Shown here in pieces: positions 9,230 through 17,436 of a DNA stretch of 64,000 bases. Both the position numbers and the translations under genes were made by a program. Position 1 is the first letter of the stretch. Each line of letters opens with the position of its first letter. This DNA comes from Granulosicoccus antarcticus IMCC3135 (GTDB lineage: Bacteria; Pseudomonadota; Gammaproteobacteria; Granulosicoccales; Granulosicoccaceae), in the NCBI RefSeq assembly GCF_002215215.1, contig NZ_CP018632.1, forward strand, positions 5,638,501 through 5,702,500, read 5' to 3'. The notes beneath the pieces were generated by a model, which had not been told where the DNA came from, did no database searches, and saw only the letters and a list, made by a program, of their open reading frames with translations.

Positions 9230-10453
9230 ATGTTGCTTGAACTGCACGACCGGCTACGCCAGGCCGGCCTACCCGTCTCCATCGGCGAATGGTTGACCCT
9301 GATGCAAGGGCTGCAAGCCGGTGTCGGTACGATGAACATCGACCGGTTCTATTCGTTCGCGCGTCTGTGCCTGATCAAGAATGAAGCTCATTACGATCGT
9401 TTCGATCAGGTTTTCTCACAGTACTGGGCCGGCCAGGAACAACAGTTCGAGCAATTGCTGGAATCATTGAAAAGTCCCATTCCCGAAGAATGGCTGCGCC
9501 AGATGGATCGCAACAAGCTGAGCGAGGCACAACGTGCCGAAGTGGAAGCACTTGGCGGATGGGATGCCCTGATGGAAACTCTGGCAAAACGCCTGCAGGA
9601 ACAAAACGAGGAGCATCACGGCGGCAATCGCTGGATTGGTACCGGCGGCACATCCCCCTTTGGTCAGGGAGGCTACAACCCTGAAGGCATTCGCATAGGC
9701 AACGATGCACCTCGGCAGGGCCGTGCCGTCAAGGTGTGGGAACAGCGGCGTTATCAAGACCTGGATGGTGATCGCGAAATCGGCACACGTAATTTCAAGA
9801 TGGCCCTGCGAAAACTCAGACGTCTGGCACGCGATGGAGGCGCCGAACGCCTGGACCTGGACAAGACCATCCGGGCCACGGCCAACAACGCAGGATTGCT
9901 GGATATCCATATGCGTGCAGAGCGCCGCAATGCCATCAAGGTGTTGCTGCTGATCGATATCGGCGGCTCAATGGACTACCACGCGCAGCTCTCTGAAACG
10001 CTGTTCTCTGCTGCCCGATCGGAATTCAAACGCCTGGATACCTACTGGTTTCATAACTTTGTTTATGAGCGTGTCTGGCAGGACAACGCTCGCCGCCACA
10101 CAGTGCAAACCTCGACCCTCGAGCTGATTCGCACTTATGGACGTGACCACCGACTGATCATCGTTGGCGATGCCACCATGAGTCCCTACGAAATCATGGT
10201 GCCTGGTGGCAGCGTCGAGCACTGGAACGAGGAGCCGGGAGCTATCTGGCTCAAGCGTCTGCAACAGGCTTTTCCACATTGCGTCTGGCTGAATCCGGAA
10301 AACCCGGATTGGTGGCATACGACACCTTCAGTACAGATGACTCGGGAGCTCATGGGCGAACGCATGTTTCCCATGACCGTTGACGGACTGCAGGAGGCAA
10401 TCAATGCGCTGAAAACGCCCATCACGCCCCCTGCCCTCAATCTGCCAGGCTAG
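9230..10453 (+). CDS. VWA-domain CoxE-like protein
   Basis: A 407-residue protein partnered with the MoxR ATPase immediately upstream (3-base gap). The N-terminal 130 residues are helical. A Gly-rich linker follows (about 130-170, including GTGGTSPFGQGGYNPEG). The C-terminal von Willebrand A-like domain starts near 235 with KVLLLIDIGGSMDY. The metal-ion-dependent adhesion site is normally D-x-S-x-S; here it reads D243-I-G-G-S247, so the first Ser is replaced by Gly. Other segments (RTYGRDHRLIIVGDATMSPYEI and ENPDWWHTTPSVQMTRELM) fit the CoxE/YehP-like subgroup. The target complex is unknown. Confidence 0.85.
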   Translation: MLLELHDRLRQAGLPVSIGEWLTLMQGLQAGVGTMNIDRFYSFARLCLIKNEAHYDRFDQVFSQYWAGQEQQFEQLLESLKSPIPEEWLRQMDRNKLSEAQRAEVEALGGWDALMETLAKRLQEQNEEHHGGNRWIGTGGTSPFGQGGYNPEGIRIGNDAPRQGRAVKVWEQRRYQDLDGDREIGTRNFKMALRKLRRLARDGGAERLDLDKTIRATANNAGLLDIHMRAERRNAIKVLLLIDIGGSMDYHAQLSETLFSAARSEFKRLDTYWFHNFVYERVWQDNARRHTVQTSTLELIRTYGRDHRLIIVGDATMSPYEIMVPGGSVEHWNEEPGAIWLKRLQQAFPHCVWLNPENPDWWHTTPSVQMTRELMGERMFPMTVDGLQEAINALKTPITPPALNLPG

Positions 10454-10501
10454 GAAGTCTGCGCCGTACAATAAGGAACATTTCTTGCTGTAGTTCAGAC
10501 C

Positions 10502-10585
10502 GGGCGAGTCAGGTAACGCTTCGGACAAATCATACAGACGGCTAAAACCGAATACTTGTTTCCGCCGAAGTCACCTGCCTCGCCC
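10502..10585. repeat. Long imperfect inverted repeat between the VWA and lipoprotein genes
   Basis: The left arm (10502-10524) and right arm (10565-10585) can pair over about 19 of 21 positions with two mismatches and a 2-base bulge, leaving a loop of about 40 bases. It starts 48 bases after the VWA stop and ends 28 bases before the lipoprotein start. No U-rich tract follows, so it is not a standard intrinsic terminator. It may be a structured leader or processing site. Confidence 0.5.
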
Positions 10586-10613
10586 ATCCTTCATCCTTGA
10601 CGGTAGCAAGGCT

Positions 10614-12317
10614 ATGCGCATGATGCGATCCATCGACCTGTTGCAAGGGCCGTGCTGGCCCATGCTGTGCTGTGCGCTGCTTCTAGGCGCCTGTGAGCAC
10701 AGCCAGCAAGACAAACACAACGATCCTTTGTCAGAGCCTGCCCAGGCTTCAGCAAACCCCGATTTGACACCTGCAGCCCTCTCGCCCCTTGAGGATCTGG
10801 ACGGTGACACTCTTATCCCTCCCAAGCAGCCCGAACTACTGATCTCAGCTCAAGCCGGTGTACTGAACCTGCAATGGCAGCCCATTGACGCTCAGAACAG
10901 CGCCCGTCTGTATCTTCACGACCCTTTGAGCGGCGGGGAAACACTCGTCCATGAAATCAACGATCCGACTGTCCGGACCTGGCAATTGCCAAGTGCCACC
11001 CACCGCAGAGCCTGGCATCGACAGCAGTACCGGATTGAACTATGCACACCGGACGATTGCCTCAGCTCTCCCAGAATGCCTCTTTCGGGGCTGGCGGCTG
11101 AAACAATCAACTCTCTGTCACCCGCCGTTTTCATCAAGGGTGAACGCTATGGAGAAGATATCGCACTTAATCGCGATGCCTCGCTAGCGGTACTGACACT
11201 ACCGCTTGAGGGAAGCCTCGACATTCAGGCTCGTGTCAAAGAGCAATGGGGGAGCATACAATCAGTCTCACTCGACGCTCTGGATCTATCCGCAAGCCGT
11301 ACGCTGCAGGTGGCACTATCGGACTCGGGCGATACGGTAGCGGTATTCGTATCCGACAGCGAGAGCTCAGACTCCCAGATCCGAATTCTTGAACGCCTTG
11401 GAGAAGCGTGGCAGCAGATTGCCCAATGGTCTCTGGAGCTGCAAAACCTCGACAATATTGCACATCAGGCGCTCACTTTATCCTCAGATGGTGAGCAGCT
11501 TCTGCTACATCACGACAACACTTTGGCGATTTTTCGTCAATCAGATATGGGCTGGTCTGCGGTTGCACACACTATCGCAACTAACAATGCCGACGAGCCA
11601 CCCTCTTCCGGGTCCGGGTCCGGACCAGAACGGTTGATGGCCAGCACGGCAAACACGGATATGTCGCGTGTATTCACCGTCACCGAACATAATCAGTTGC
11701 TTTATCTCAACATCTGGACGATGTCCTGGAATATCACGGATTGGATACGCAGCGCTCGTTTCCAACTGCAGAACCTTGATTCAGATTCACAGCTTGCCAT
11801 TATCAGCAATACCAACGGCTCGACTGTGAGCATTGCCGGCTGGGAAGATAGCGCATTGTCCAGCCCTTCCCTTGTCATGTGGCGATACGCTGTCGACTCC
11901 ACAGCTGTGGAAGGCTCAGCTGATCCCGCATTCGATCTCAGAGCGACTGACTCTTTGCGTGCGCCACTACGTGTACCACTGCATTCGCCACCTGCCAATC
12001 ATTCCAATTCCAGACTGATATTTGCAGCTGATGCTGCTCTTGGTATCGTTGCATTGGGATGGCATGCAGTGGACGACTCGGATTCAAGCACCGGCATTAC
12101 AGCCGATGCGGCGCTGAGTACCTATCTTTTCAACCCCCAGAGCAGACAGTGGCTATCGGCACTGGAGCTGCCAGAAAACCTGCCAACGCTTGCCAAACAA
12201 TCCTTCGCCACAGCACTTGCTCTATCGGCTGATGGCAGCACCATGATGATGGCTAGCAAAGCTGGCACAACCGACCCGAACCGAAGCCGCGCTGGCGAAG
12301 TTCTGATCATGCGTTAA
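10614..12317 (+). CDS. Lipoprotein with FG-GAP-like beta-propeller repeats
   Basis: A 567-residue protein beginning with a signal peptide and lipobox LLGAC (Cys at about residue 27), so it is a predicted lipoprotein. Residues 55-150 look like a fibronectin-type strand-rich domain (LLISAQAGVLNLQWQPI). From about 170 the chain contains repeated blades with 'ALS-x-DGE' style turns (LALSADGSTMMMASKAG, LTLSSDGEQLLLHHDN, VALSDSGDTVAVFVSD). The last repeat ends in DPNRSRAGEVLIMR, the typical end of an FG-GAP/integrin-alpha-like propeller unit. Function is unknown; cell-surface binding is the usual guess for such folds. Starts at codons 1, 3 and 4 are all possible. Confidence 0.65.
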   Translation: MRMMRSIDLLQGPCWPMLCCALLLGACEHSQQDKHNDPLSEPAQASANPDLTPAALSPLEDLDGDTLIPPKQPELLISAQAGVLNLQWQPIDAQNSARLYLHDPLSGGETLVHEINDPTVRTWQLPSATHRRAWHRQQYRIELCTPDDCLSSPRMPLSGLAAETINSLSPAVFIKGERYGEDIALNRDASLAVLTLPLEGSLDIQARVKEQWGSIQSVSLDALDLSASRTLQVALSDSGDTVAVFVSDSESSDSQIRILERLGEAWQQIAQWSLELQNLDNIAHQALTLSSDGEQLLLHHDNTLAIFRQSDMGWSAVAHTIATNNADEPPSSGSGSGPERLMASTANTDMSRVFTVTEHNQLLYLNIWTMSWNITDWIRSARFQLQNLDSDSQLAIISNTNGSTVSIAGWEDSALSSPSLVMWRYAVDSTAVEGSADPAFDLRATDSLRAPLRVPLHSPPANHSNSRLIFAADAALGIVALGWHAVDDSDSSTGITADAALSTYLFNPQSRQWLSALELPENLPTLAKQSFATALALSADGSTMMMASKAGTTDPNRSRAGEVLIMR

Positions 12318-12399
12318 ACCAGGCACCTGGAGCAAGCTCAAAAGCGACAACACACGTGCCATGCCTGCATTAAAGGACTGACTTTGCACCCGAGTGGAC

Positions 12400-12424
12400 C
12401 CTGCCACTGCAGGCCCTTTATTTT
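12400..12424 (+). terminator. Possible weak terminator after the lipoprotein gene
   Basis: CCTGC-CACT-GCAGG (12400-12413) is followed by CCCTTTATTTT. The stem is only 5 bp, so this is a weak candidate. It lies between convergent genes, and the downstream minus-strand gene ends within the same stretch. Confidence 0.3.
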
Positions 12425-14127
12425 GTAGGATATGCGTTCAGCATGCGTCGCAGATCCATCAACAGAATCTGATCAGGCCCCTTGGAACTGACCAGCTCAA
12501 CCCCTTTGAATACATGTTTGAGCAGAGTTTCCATCGAGTGCCCCTTTTTGTCGACCAGGCTCAACAAACTACCCGAACAGGTCAAGCCAAGAGTCTTGTC
12601 TTCGTGCTCTAGCTCTATGCACAGCTGCATGATTTTTCGTACCAGCAGATACACCTGCGTCTCTTCACGGTGGCGCAACAAAAATCCGAAACGGTTCCCA
12701 GTCAGCTTGGCAACATGTGCAGGGCGTTTGTGAATTCCCTGTAGCAACGCCTCCACTCTGGCAAACAGCGCCGGGTACTCATTCGCCTTGTGAATCTGAC
12801 CCGAGACGTCCTGTACGAAGACGTCCATCACCATCAGGCTGACTCTGTCATCCAGATTTCCGGCATTGCTCAGGTACCACTGCATCTGCCTGATAAAAGG
12901 CTTGCTGGAAGGCTCCAGCATCAGTGGATTATTCAACGACTCGGTACCGGGTGCCTGACTGTTACCCACCTTTTTCTCAGCCTTGCCAGCACTGCTTGCG
13001 ATAGGAATCTGTGCCCGGGCAAAACGCAGCAAACTACGTCCGGCTGGCTGAGTGAGAATATGCTGGTAATCAATGCTGATCGTTTTGCCACCAGGCAAAC
13101 GCCAATTGGCTGAATGCTGCTCTTCACCGGCACTCTGAGGCCCACCAGTCTCCAGTAGCGCTTCGCACTGTTGCCCTATCAGCAACTTGCGATTGTCCAG
13201 ATACAATTCTTGCAAACCTGCATCGTTGACATAACTGATGCGATGATCAGAATCTATCACTAGCACAGCACCGGCCATGGTCTCCAGGGCCTCTTCCAGC
13301 AAAGCACACTCAGCTTGTAATCCGCGACGCTGACGTACAAAGCGACTGATGGCATCGATTCGGCTCAGAAGCAGCTCACTGGACTCGTTCTTGAACATAC
13401 ATTCCACGGCACCTGCCCGCAGGCTTCGTTTGATGATGTGGTCGCTATAGGTTCCCGTTAGTACCGTGCAGATGATATCGCCGACAGCCTCGCTGGTCAC
13501 CAACTCGCGACACAACAGGTCTCCCGTCGTTTCAGTCAGATAGAAATCCAGAATGGCAATATCGACAGGCTCGGCAGTCGCTTGCTGTATGGCTTCCACC
13601 TGTGTCGCGGCCAGACTGACACGATAGCCCTGCAATTGAAAAAGATCACGCAGTGAGTAACGGATAGTGGCTGAATCGTCCACGATCAATAGATGAATGT
13701 CACTGTTGTCGACCCTGCCGGGAAACGCAACCGTATCGTCGGCGTCAATTTCGATCAAACGTTGCAACAGAGCTTCGAGCCTCTGATATTCTTTCCAGGG
13801 CAGCACTGCGGTGTGCTCGCGCTCTGCCACCCAGGCACGTGTTTCAGCCCGCATATCGGTTGACATGACAACCACTGGCAGCTCTTTGTAAGCAGACTGC
13901 TCCAGCAAGCTGGCCAGCTCATCTGCCTCAATTTGAGGTGCAGTGGGCCAACCAAACAACAAACCGGTGTATTCGGTTCCGAACTGCTGGTATTGCTTGT
14001 CTAATGCCTCAACAGCGCCCTTGTAGCTCTCTGTTGCATCCACGACAAATCCCAGCGACTGCGCGTGCTTGTCAAGTACGTAGCGCATGGTGGCAGAAGG
14101 CTCTACCAGTAATAGTCGATTCGTCAT
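12418..14127 (-). CDS. REC-REC-PAS-degenerate GGDEF signalling protein
   Basis: A 569-residue cytoplasmic protein. Residues 1-122 resemble a receiver domain, but the expected phosphoacceptor position (GLLFGWPTAP, about 55-64) has no Asp. Residues 143-262 are a complete second receiver with DD at 150-151, D194 in AILDFYLTET and a Lys at about 246. A PAS-like domain covers about 282-375 (AGAVLVIDSDHRISYVNDAG). The C-terminal 420-560 region aligns with a diguanylate cyclase fold, yet the signature Gly-Gly-Asp-Glu-Phe is TGNRF (476-480, in LTGNRFGFLL). It should therefore not make cyclic di-GMP and may act as a binding or scaffold module. No kinase is adjacent. Domain boundaries are by eye. Confidence 0.82.
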   Translation of the reverse strand: MTNRLLLVEPSATMRYVLDKHAQSLGFVVDATESYKGAVEALDKQYQQFGTEYTGLLFGWPTAPQIEADELASLLEQSAYKELPVVVMSTDMRAETRAWVAEREHTAVLPWKEYQRLEALLQRLIEIDADDTVAFPGRVDNSDIHLLIVDDSATIRYSLRDLFQLQGYRVSLAATQVEAIQQATAEPVDIAILDFYLTETTGDLLCRELVTSEAVGDIICTVLTGTYSDHIIKRSLRAGAVECMFKNESSELLLSRIDAISRFVRQRRGLQAECALLEEALETMAGAVLVIDSDHRISYVNDAGLQELYLDNRKLLIGQQCEALLETGGPQSAGEEQHSANWRLPGGKTISIDYQHILTQPAGRSLLRFARAQIPIASSAGKAEKKVGNSQAPGTESLNNPLMLEPSSKPFIRQMQWYLSNAGNLDDRVSLMVMDVFVQDVSGQIHKANEYPALFARVEALLQGIHKRPAHVAKLTGNRFGFLLRHREETQVYLLVRKIMQLCIELEHEDKTLGLTCSGSLLSLVDKKGHSMETLLKHVFKGVELVSSKGPDQILLMDLRRMLNAYPTK

Positions 14128-14300
14128 GAGACTGTTCGTCTGATCATAGGCCTTGAACGATAATCCGCGAAAACGGATTCAACGCCCTGTTTGGCGGGAT
14201 TACAGCAGGGTTGCAAGATGTGCACTAGGTTACCGATGTTCGGCTGTCGATAATTGCCTTTGCCCGTGATTCAACTCACAGTTTAGCTCTATCATAAGGT

Positions 14301-15542
14301 ATGAACACTCAGCACTCTCCAAAAAATACCATTCGTCAGGATCCTCGTCAGCCTGAATTCGTACAGAACCCCTATTCTCTGTATCAGCAAATGCATGATA
14401 TGGCTGGTCCGGTTTTCTGGGAAGATTACGGTTTCTGGTGCCTGGCAGACTTCGCATCGGTCAATGCCGTGCTACGTGACCGGCGTTTCGCCCGCTTGCC
14501 ACCGCCCGATCAACCGCTTGCCCCACTGCCCGAACACATGGCCGAATTCTCGGCCGCAGAAAAGCACTCGTTACTGGCACTGGAGCCCCCCGACCACACA
14601 CGCCTGCGAAAGCGCGTCAACCGTGCCTTCGTGAACCGGCAGGTTGAGCTAATGACAGCCGATATTGAAGCATCTGCAAATCGTCGCATTGACGCTTTCG
14701 AACAAGATGGAAATGTTGAGCTGCTATCTAGCTATGCGACGCCCATTCCACTATCCGTTATCACCCAGCTACTGGGAGTACCTGACTCCGCCGGAGATCG
14801 ACTGATCGATTGGTCGCATGCCATGGTCAAGGTTTATACACTGACTCAGACTCCTGAAGAAGAACGTCAGGCTAACCAGGCTGCAGGTGAATTCCGGGCA
14901 TTTTTGCGAACCGTCATCACTGACAAGCGCAGCCAGCCTGGTGAAGACCTGCTTTCACACCTGATTGCACCAGACCCCAAGGGCGAGACACTCAGTGATG
15001 ATGAAATCATCTCTGTCGCCATTCTGTTGTTGAACGCAGGCCACGAAGCGACGGTACATCAACTGGGTAATGCCGTACACACGCTCACCAGACAATACCC
15101 GCTGGGAAAGCCAAGACAGGCACTACTGCAACTACTGGCAGATCCTGCCAGCGCCGATGCCGTGGTCAACGAATGCATGCGATTTGACGCACCATTGCAC
15201 CTGTTCATGCGTTTTGCCCAAGAGACCATCGAACTGTCTGCCGATGTGACGCTACAAGCTGGTGATCAGGTTGGCCTGCTGCTCGGGGCTGCCAATCGGT
15301 GTCCACAACGCTTCAGTCAGGCTGACACGTTCATGCCATTACGACAGGATGCAGGCAATCTGTCATTGGGTGCCGGTATCCACTTTTGTATCGGAGCCCC
15401 ACTGGCCAGGCTGGAATTGCGTATCGCCCTACAGGTCCTGTTCAGTCGTCTGCCGACACTGATTACGACAGGAACGCACGAATATCTGGATGCCTATCAT
15501 TTTCATGGGCTCCGTCAACTGGAGCTAAGCTGGCAGGCGTAA
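14301..15542 (+). CDS. Cytochrome P450
   Basis: A 413-residue soluble bacterial P450. The heme-thiolate Cys is C363 in GIHFCIGAPLARLEL. The I-helix oxygen-activation motif is NAGHEATV, and the conserved EPPDHTRLRKRVNRAF segment (C helix, heme propionate Arg) is present. Length and the PLDHTR-like motif match the CYP107-like group of soluble bacterial P450s. No ferredoxin or ferredoxin reductase gene is adjacent; the only ferredoxin in the window is fdxA, 36 kb away. The substrate is unknown. The gene is divergent from the signalling protein with a 173-base gap and convergent with moeA. Confidence 0.93.
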   Translation: MNTQHSPKNTIRQDPRQPEFVQNPYSLYQQMHDMAGPVFWEDYGFWCLADFASVNAVLRDRRFARLPPPDQPLAPLPEHMAEFSAAEKHSLLALEPPDHTRLRKRVNRAFVNRQVELMTADIEASANRRIDAFEQDGNVELLSSYATPIPLSVITQLLGVPDSAGDRLIDWSHAMVKVYTLTQTPEEERQANQAAGEFRAFLRTVITDKRSQPGEDLLSHLIAPDPKGETLSDDEIISVAILLLNAGHEATVHQLGNAVHTLTRQYPLGKPRQALLQLLADPASADAVVNECMRFDAPLHLFMRFAQETIELSADVTLQAGDQVGLLLGAANRCPQRFSQADTFMPLRQDAGNLSLGAGIHFCIGAPLARLELRIALQVLFSRLPTLITTGTHEYLDAYHFHGLRQLELSWQA

Positions 15543-15556
15543 TTATTTCACGACCT

Positions 15557-16852
15557 CTAACCAGGCAAAAGACCATGAAACGGCTGTACCTGCACCCGAT
15601 CGCCAGCTTGCACACCATCAATCTCGCTGGCGATCACAATCAGACAGTTCGCCAGGCTCATTGAACTCAATCGCCCTGCGCCCTGTTTGCCGGTACTTTC
15701 AACGACCAGTTCGCCCTGCGAGTCCAGACTCATGACACCTCGCTGGTACTCCACACGCCCGGCAGACTTTCTGAGACTGGACAAACTGCGTGCAGGTAAT
15801 AGCAACGGATCCAGCTCACTCATGCCCGCCAGGTGCTTCAATGCCGGTTGCACAAACTCCAGAAAGGTCACCATGACCGCGACCGGATTACCCGGCAAGC
15901 CGAAAAATGCGGCTGAACCGATCTGTCCGTAAGCCAGAGGTCGCCCCGGACGCATGGCAAGCTTCCAGAAGCTTACCTGCCCGATATCATGGAAGGCGCG
16001 AGTCACATAATCTGCCTCACCCGCCGACACACCACCTGAGGTGATGACAACATCGGCTGCTGCCGCAGCATCCAGCATGGCTTGCCGGGTGTCCGCCTCG
16101 TTATCTCTGACAATCCCCATATCGATGAAGTCAACATGCAGGCCAGCCAGCAAGGCCGCCATGGTATAGCGGTTGCTATCGAACAACATGCCCGGCTCAA
16201 GATCGGTGCCGGCTTCATGTTCCTCAAGAGATCTAAGCTCATCACCTGTTGAGAAAAACGCCACCTTCAATGGCCTGATGACACGAACATGTGCAATTCC
16301 CAGCGATGCCAGCACACCGATATCAGCGGCCTGCAGCTTGCGACCTTGTTGCAGGATTACCTGACCACGGGCCACATCTTCACCCGCCTGACGAACATTC
16401 TTGCCGGCCACCACATGATGATCAATATCGATAGAACCTGCTTCGGAGTCAGACGCTTGCCGAGCTCTGACGTGCTCCTGTATCACCACGGTGTCACAGC
16501 CTTCAGGCATGATGCCACCGGTAAAAATGCGTACCGCCTGGCCGGTTTCTACGCGAGTGTCAAAGGGCTTGCCGGCCCAGGCAGTACCAATGACAGTCAG
16601 TGCAGCTTCGCCATTATCGGGAATACTCGTCCGTGAAAGTGCATAGCCGTCCATTGCGGAATTGGCCTGTGGCGGGACATTAACCGCCGAGGTGACATCC
16701 TCAGCCAGAACCCGATTCAGCGCTTGTGCAATGTGCAGCTCCAGCGACTCGTCAATCGGTTGCAAGCTGGCAAACAGGCGGCGGCGCGCCTCTTCAACCG
16801 GCAATAACGCAGGCTCGAGAACATCATCACAAGATGGCTGTTTTTCAATCAT
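15557..16852 (-). CDS. moeA: Molybdopterin molybdotransferase MoeA (copy 1)
   Basis: A 431-residue enzyme that inserts molybdate into adenylylated molybdopterin. It shows the N-terminal ANSAMDGYAL segment, the TGGIMPEGCDTVVIQE region, the FFSTGDEL strand and the catalytic MoCF-domain motif ITSGGVSAGEADYV. FFGLPGNPVAVMVTF and the C-terminal beta-barrel (GRVEYQRGVM) complete it. It overlaps mobA by 4 bases (ATGA) and is the last gene of a gshA-mobA-moeA operon. A second, clearly different MoeA is encoded at 33468-34721. Confidence 0.95.
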   Translation of the reverse strand: MIEKQPSCDDVLEPALLPVEEARRRLFASLQPIDESLELHIAQALNRVLAEDVTSAVNVPPQANSAMDGYALSRTSIPDNGEAALTVIGTAWAGKPFDTRVETGQAVRIFTGGIMPEGCDTVVIQEHVRARQASDSEAGSIDIDHHVVAGKNVRQAGEDVARGQVILQQGRKLQAADIGVLASLGIAHVRVIRPLKVAFFSTGDELRSLEEHEAGTDLEPGMLFDSNRYTMAALLAGLHVDFIDMGIVRDNEADTRQAMLDAAAAADVVITSGGVSAGEADYVTRAFHDIGQVSFWKLAMRPGRPLAYGQIGSAAFFGLPGNPVAVMVTFLEFVQPALKHLAGMSELDPLLLPARSLSSLRKSAGRVEYQRGVMSLDSQGELVVESTGKQGAGRLSSMSLANCLIVIASEIDGVQAGDRVQVQPFHGLLPG

Positions 16853-17436
16853 CGCAACATACCCTGTTCTGTAGCCAATCGCTCTTCTTCAGTATTTATA
16901 TTACGAAACGACTCGATAAAATCACCGGCAGGCACTTCCTGTACTTTCAGTTCATCGAACCAACGATCGATCTTGCGCTGCCCAGAGGCAAGAAACAGAT
17001 CCAGAGACTCTTTGACACGCCGATGTACGACCACGAAAATAGGCTGTAAACGCTCACCATCGTGCGGTACTGACAGGTCGGCATCTGTTTCAATGCACGC
17101 TGACAGAAGCGCCTGGAACAACTCAGCCTGTACGAAGGGTGAATCGCAGGGGCACATGAATACATAGTCGGTATCCAGTGCATCAATACCGGCACTCAAG
17201 CCTGCCAGCGGACCAAGGTGTCCCTCCAGCTGATCAGTGATAACAGGCACACCAAACTGGCTATAGACATCCAGATGACGGTTTGCATTGATGACGCAAC
17301 GATCCACCAGCGGCTGCACAGTTCGCAAGGCGTAGCTGACCATCGGGGACTCTGCCAGCATTACCAGACCTTTATCCTGCCCCCCCATACGCCTGGCAAG
17401 ACCACCCGCTAGAATGAGTGCGCCGGTGCTTGCCAT
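16849..17436 (-). CDS. mobA: Molybdenum cofactor guanylyltransferase
   Basis: A 195-residue nucleotidyltransferase that attaches GMP to molybdopterin to make the guanine dinucleotide cofactor. The GTP-binding loop LAGGLARRMGGQDKGLV is at residues 8-24, and FMCPCDSPFV carries the metal-binding Asp. The start ATG shares one base with the gshA stop (TAATG), and its own stop overlaps the moeA start (ATGA), so all three genes are tightly coupled. Cofactor guanylation implies DMSO-reductase-family enzymes elsewhere in the genome. Confidence 0.93.
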   Translation of the reverse strand: MASTGALILAGGLARRMGGQDKGLVMLAESPMVSYALRTVQPLVDRCVINANRHLDVYSQFGVPVITDQLEGHLGPLAGLSAGIDALDTDYVFMCPCDSPFVQAELFQALLSACIETDADLSVPHDGERLQPIFVVVHRRVKESLDLFLASGQRKIDRWFDELKVQEVPAGDFIESFRNINTEEERLATEQGMLR

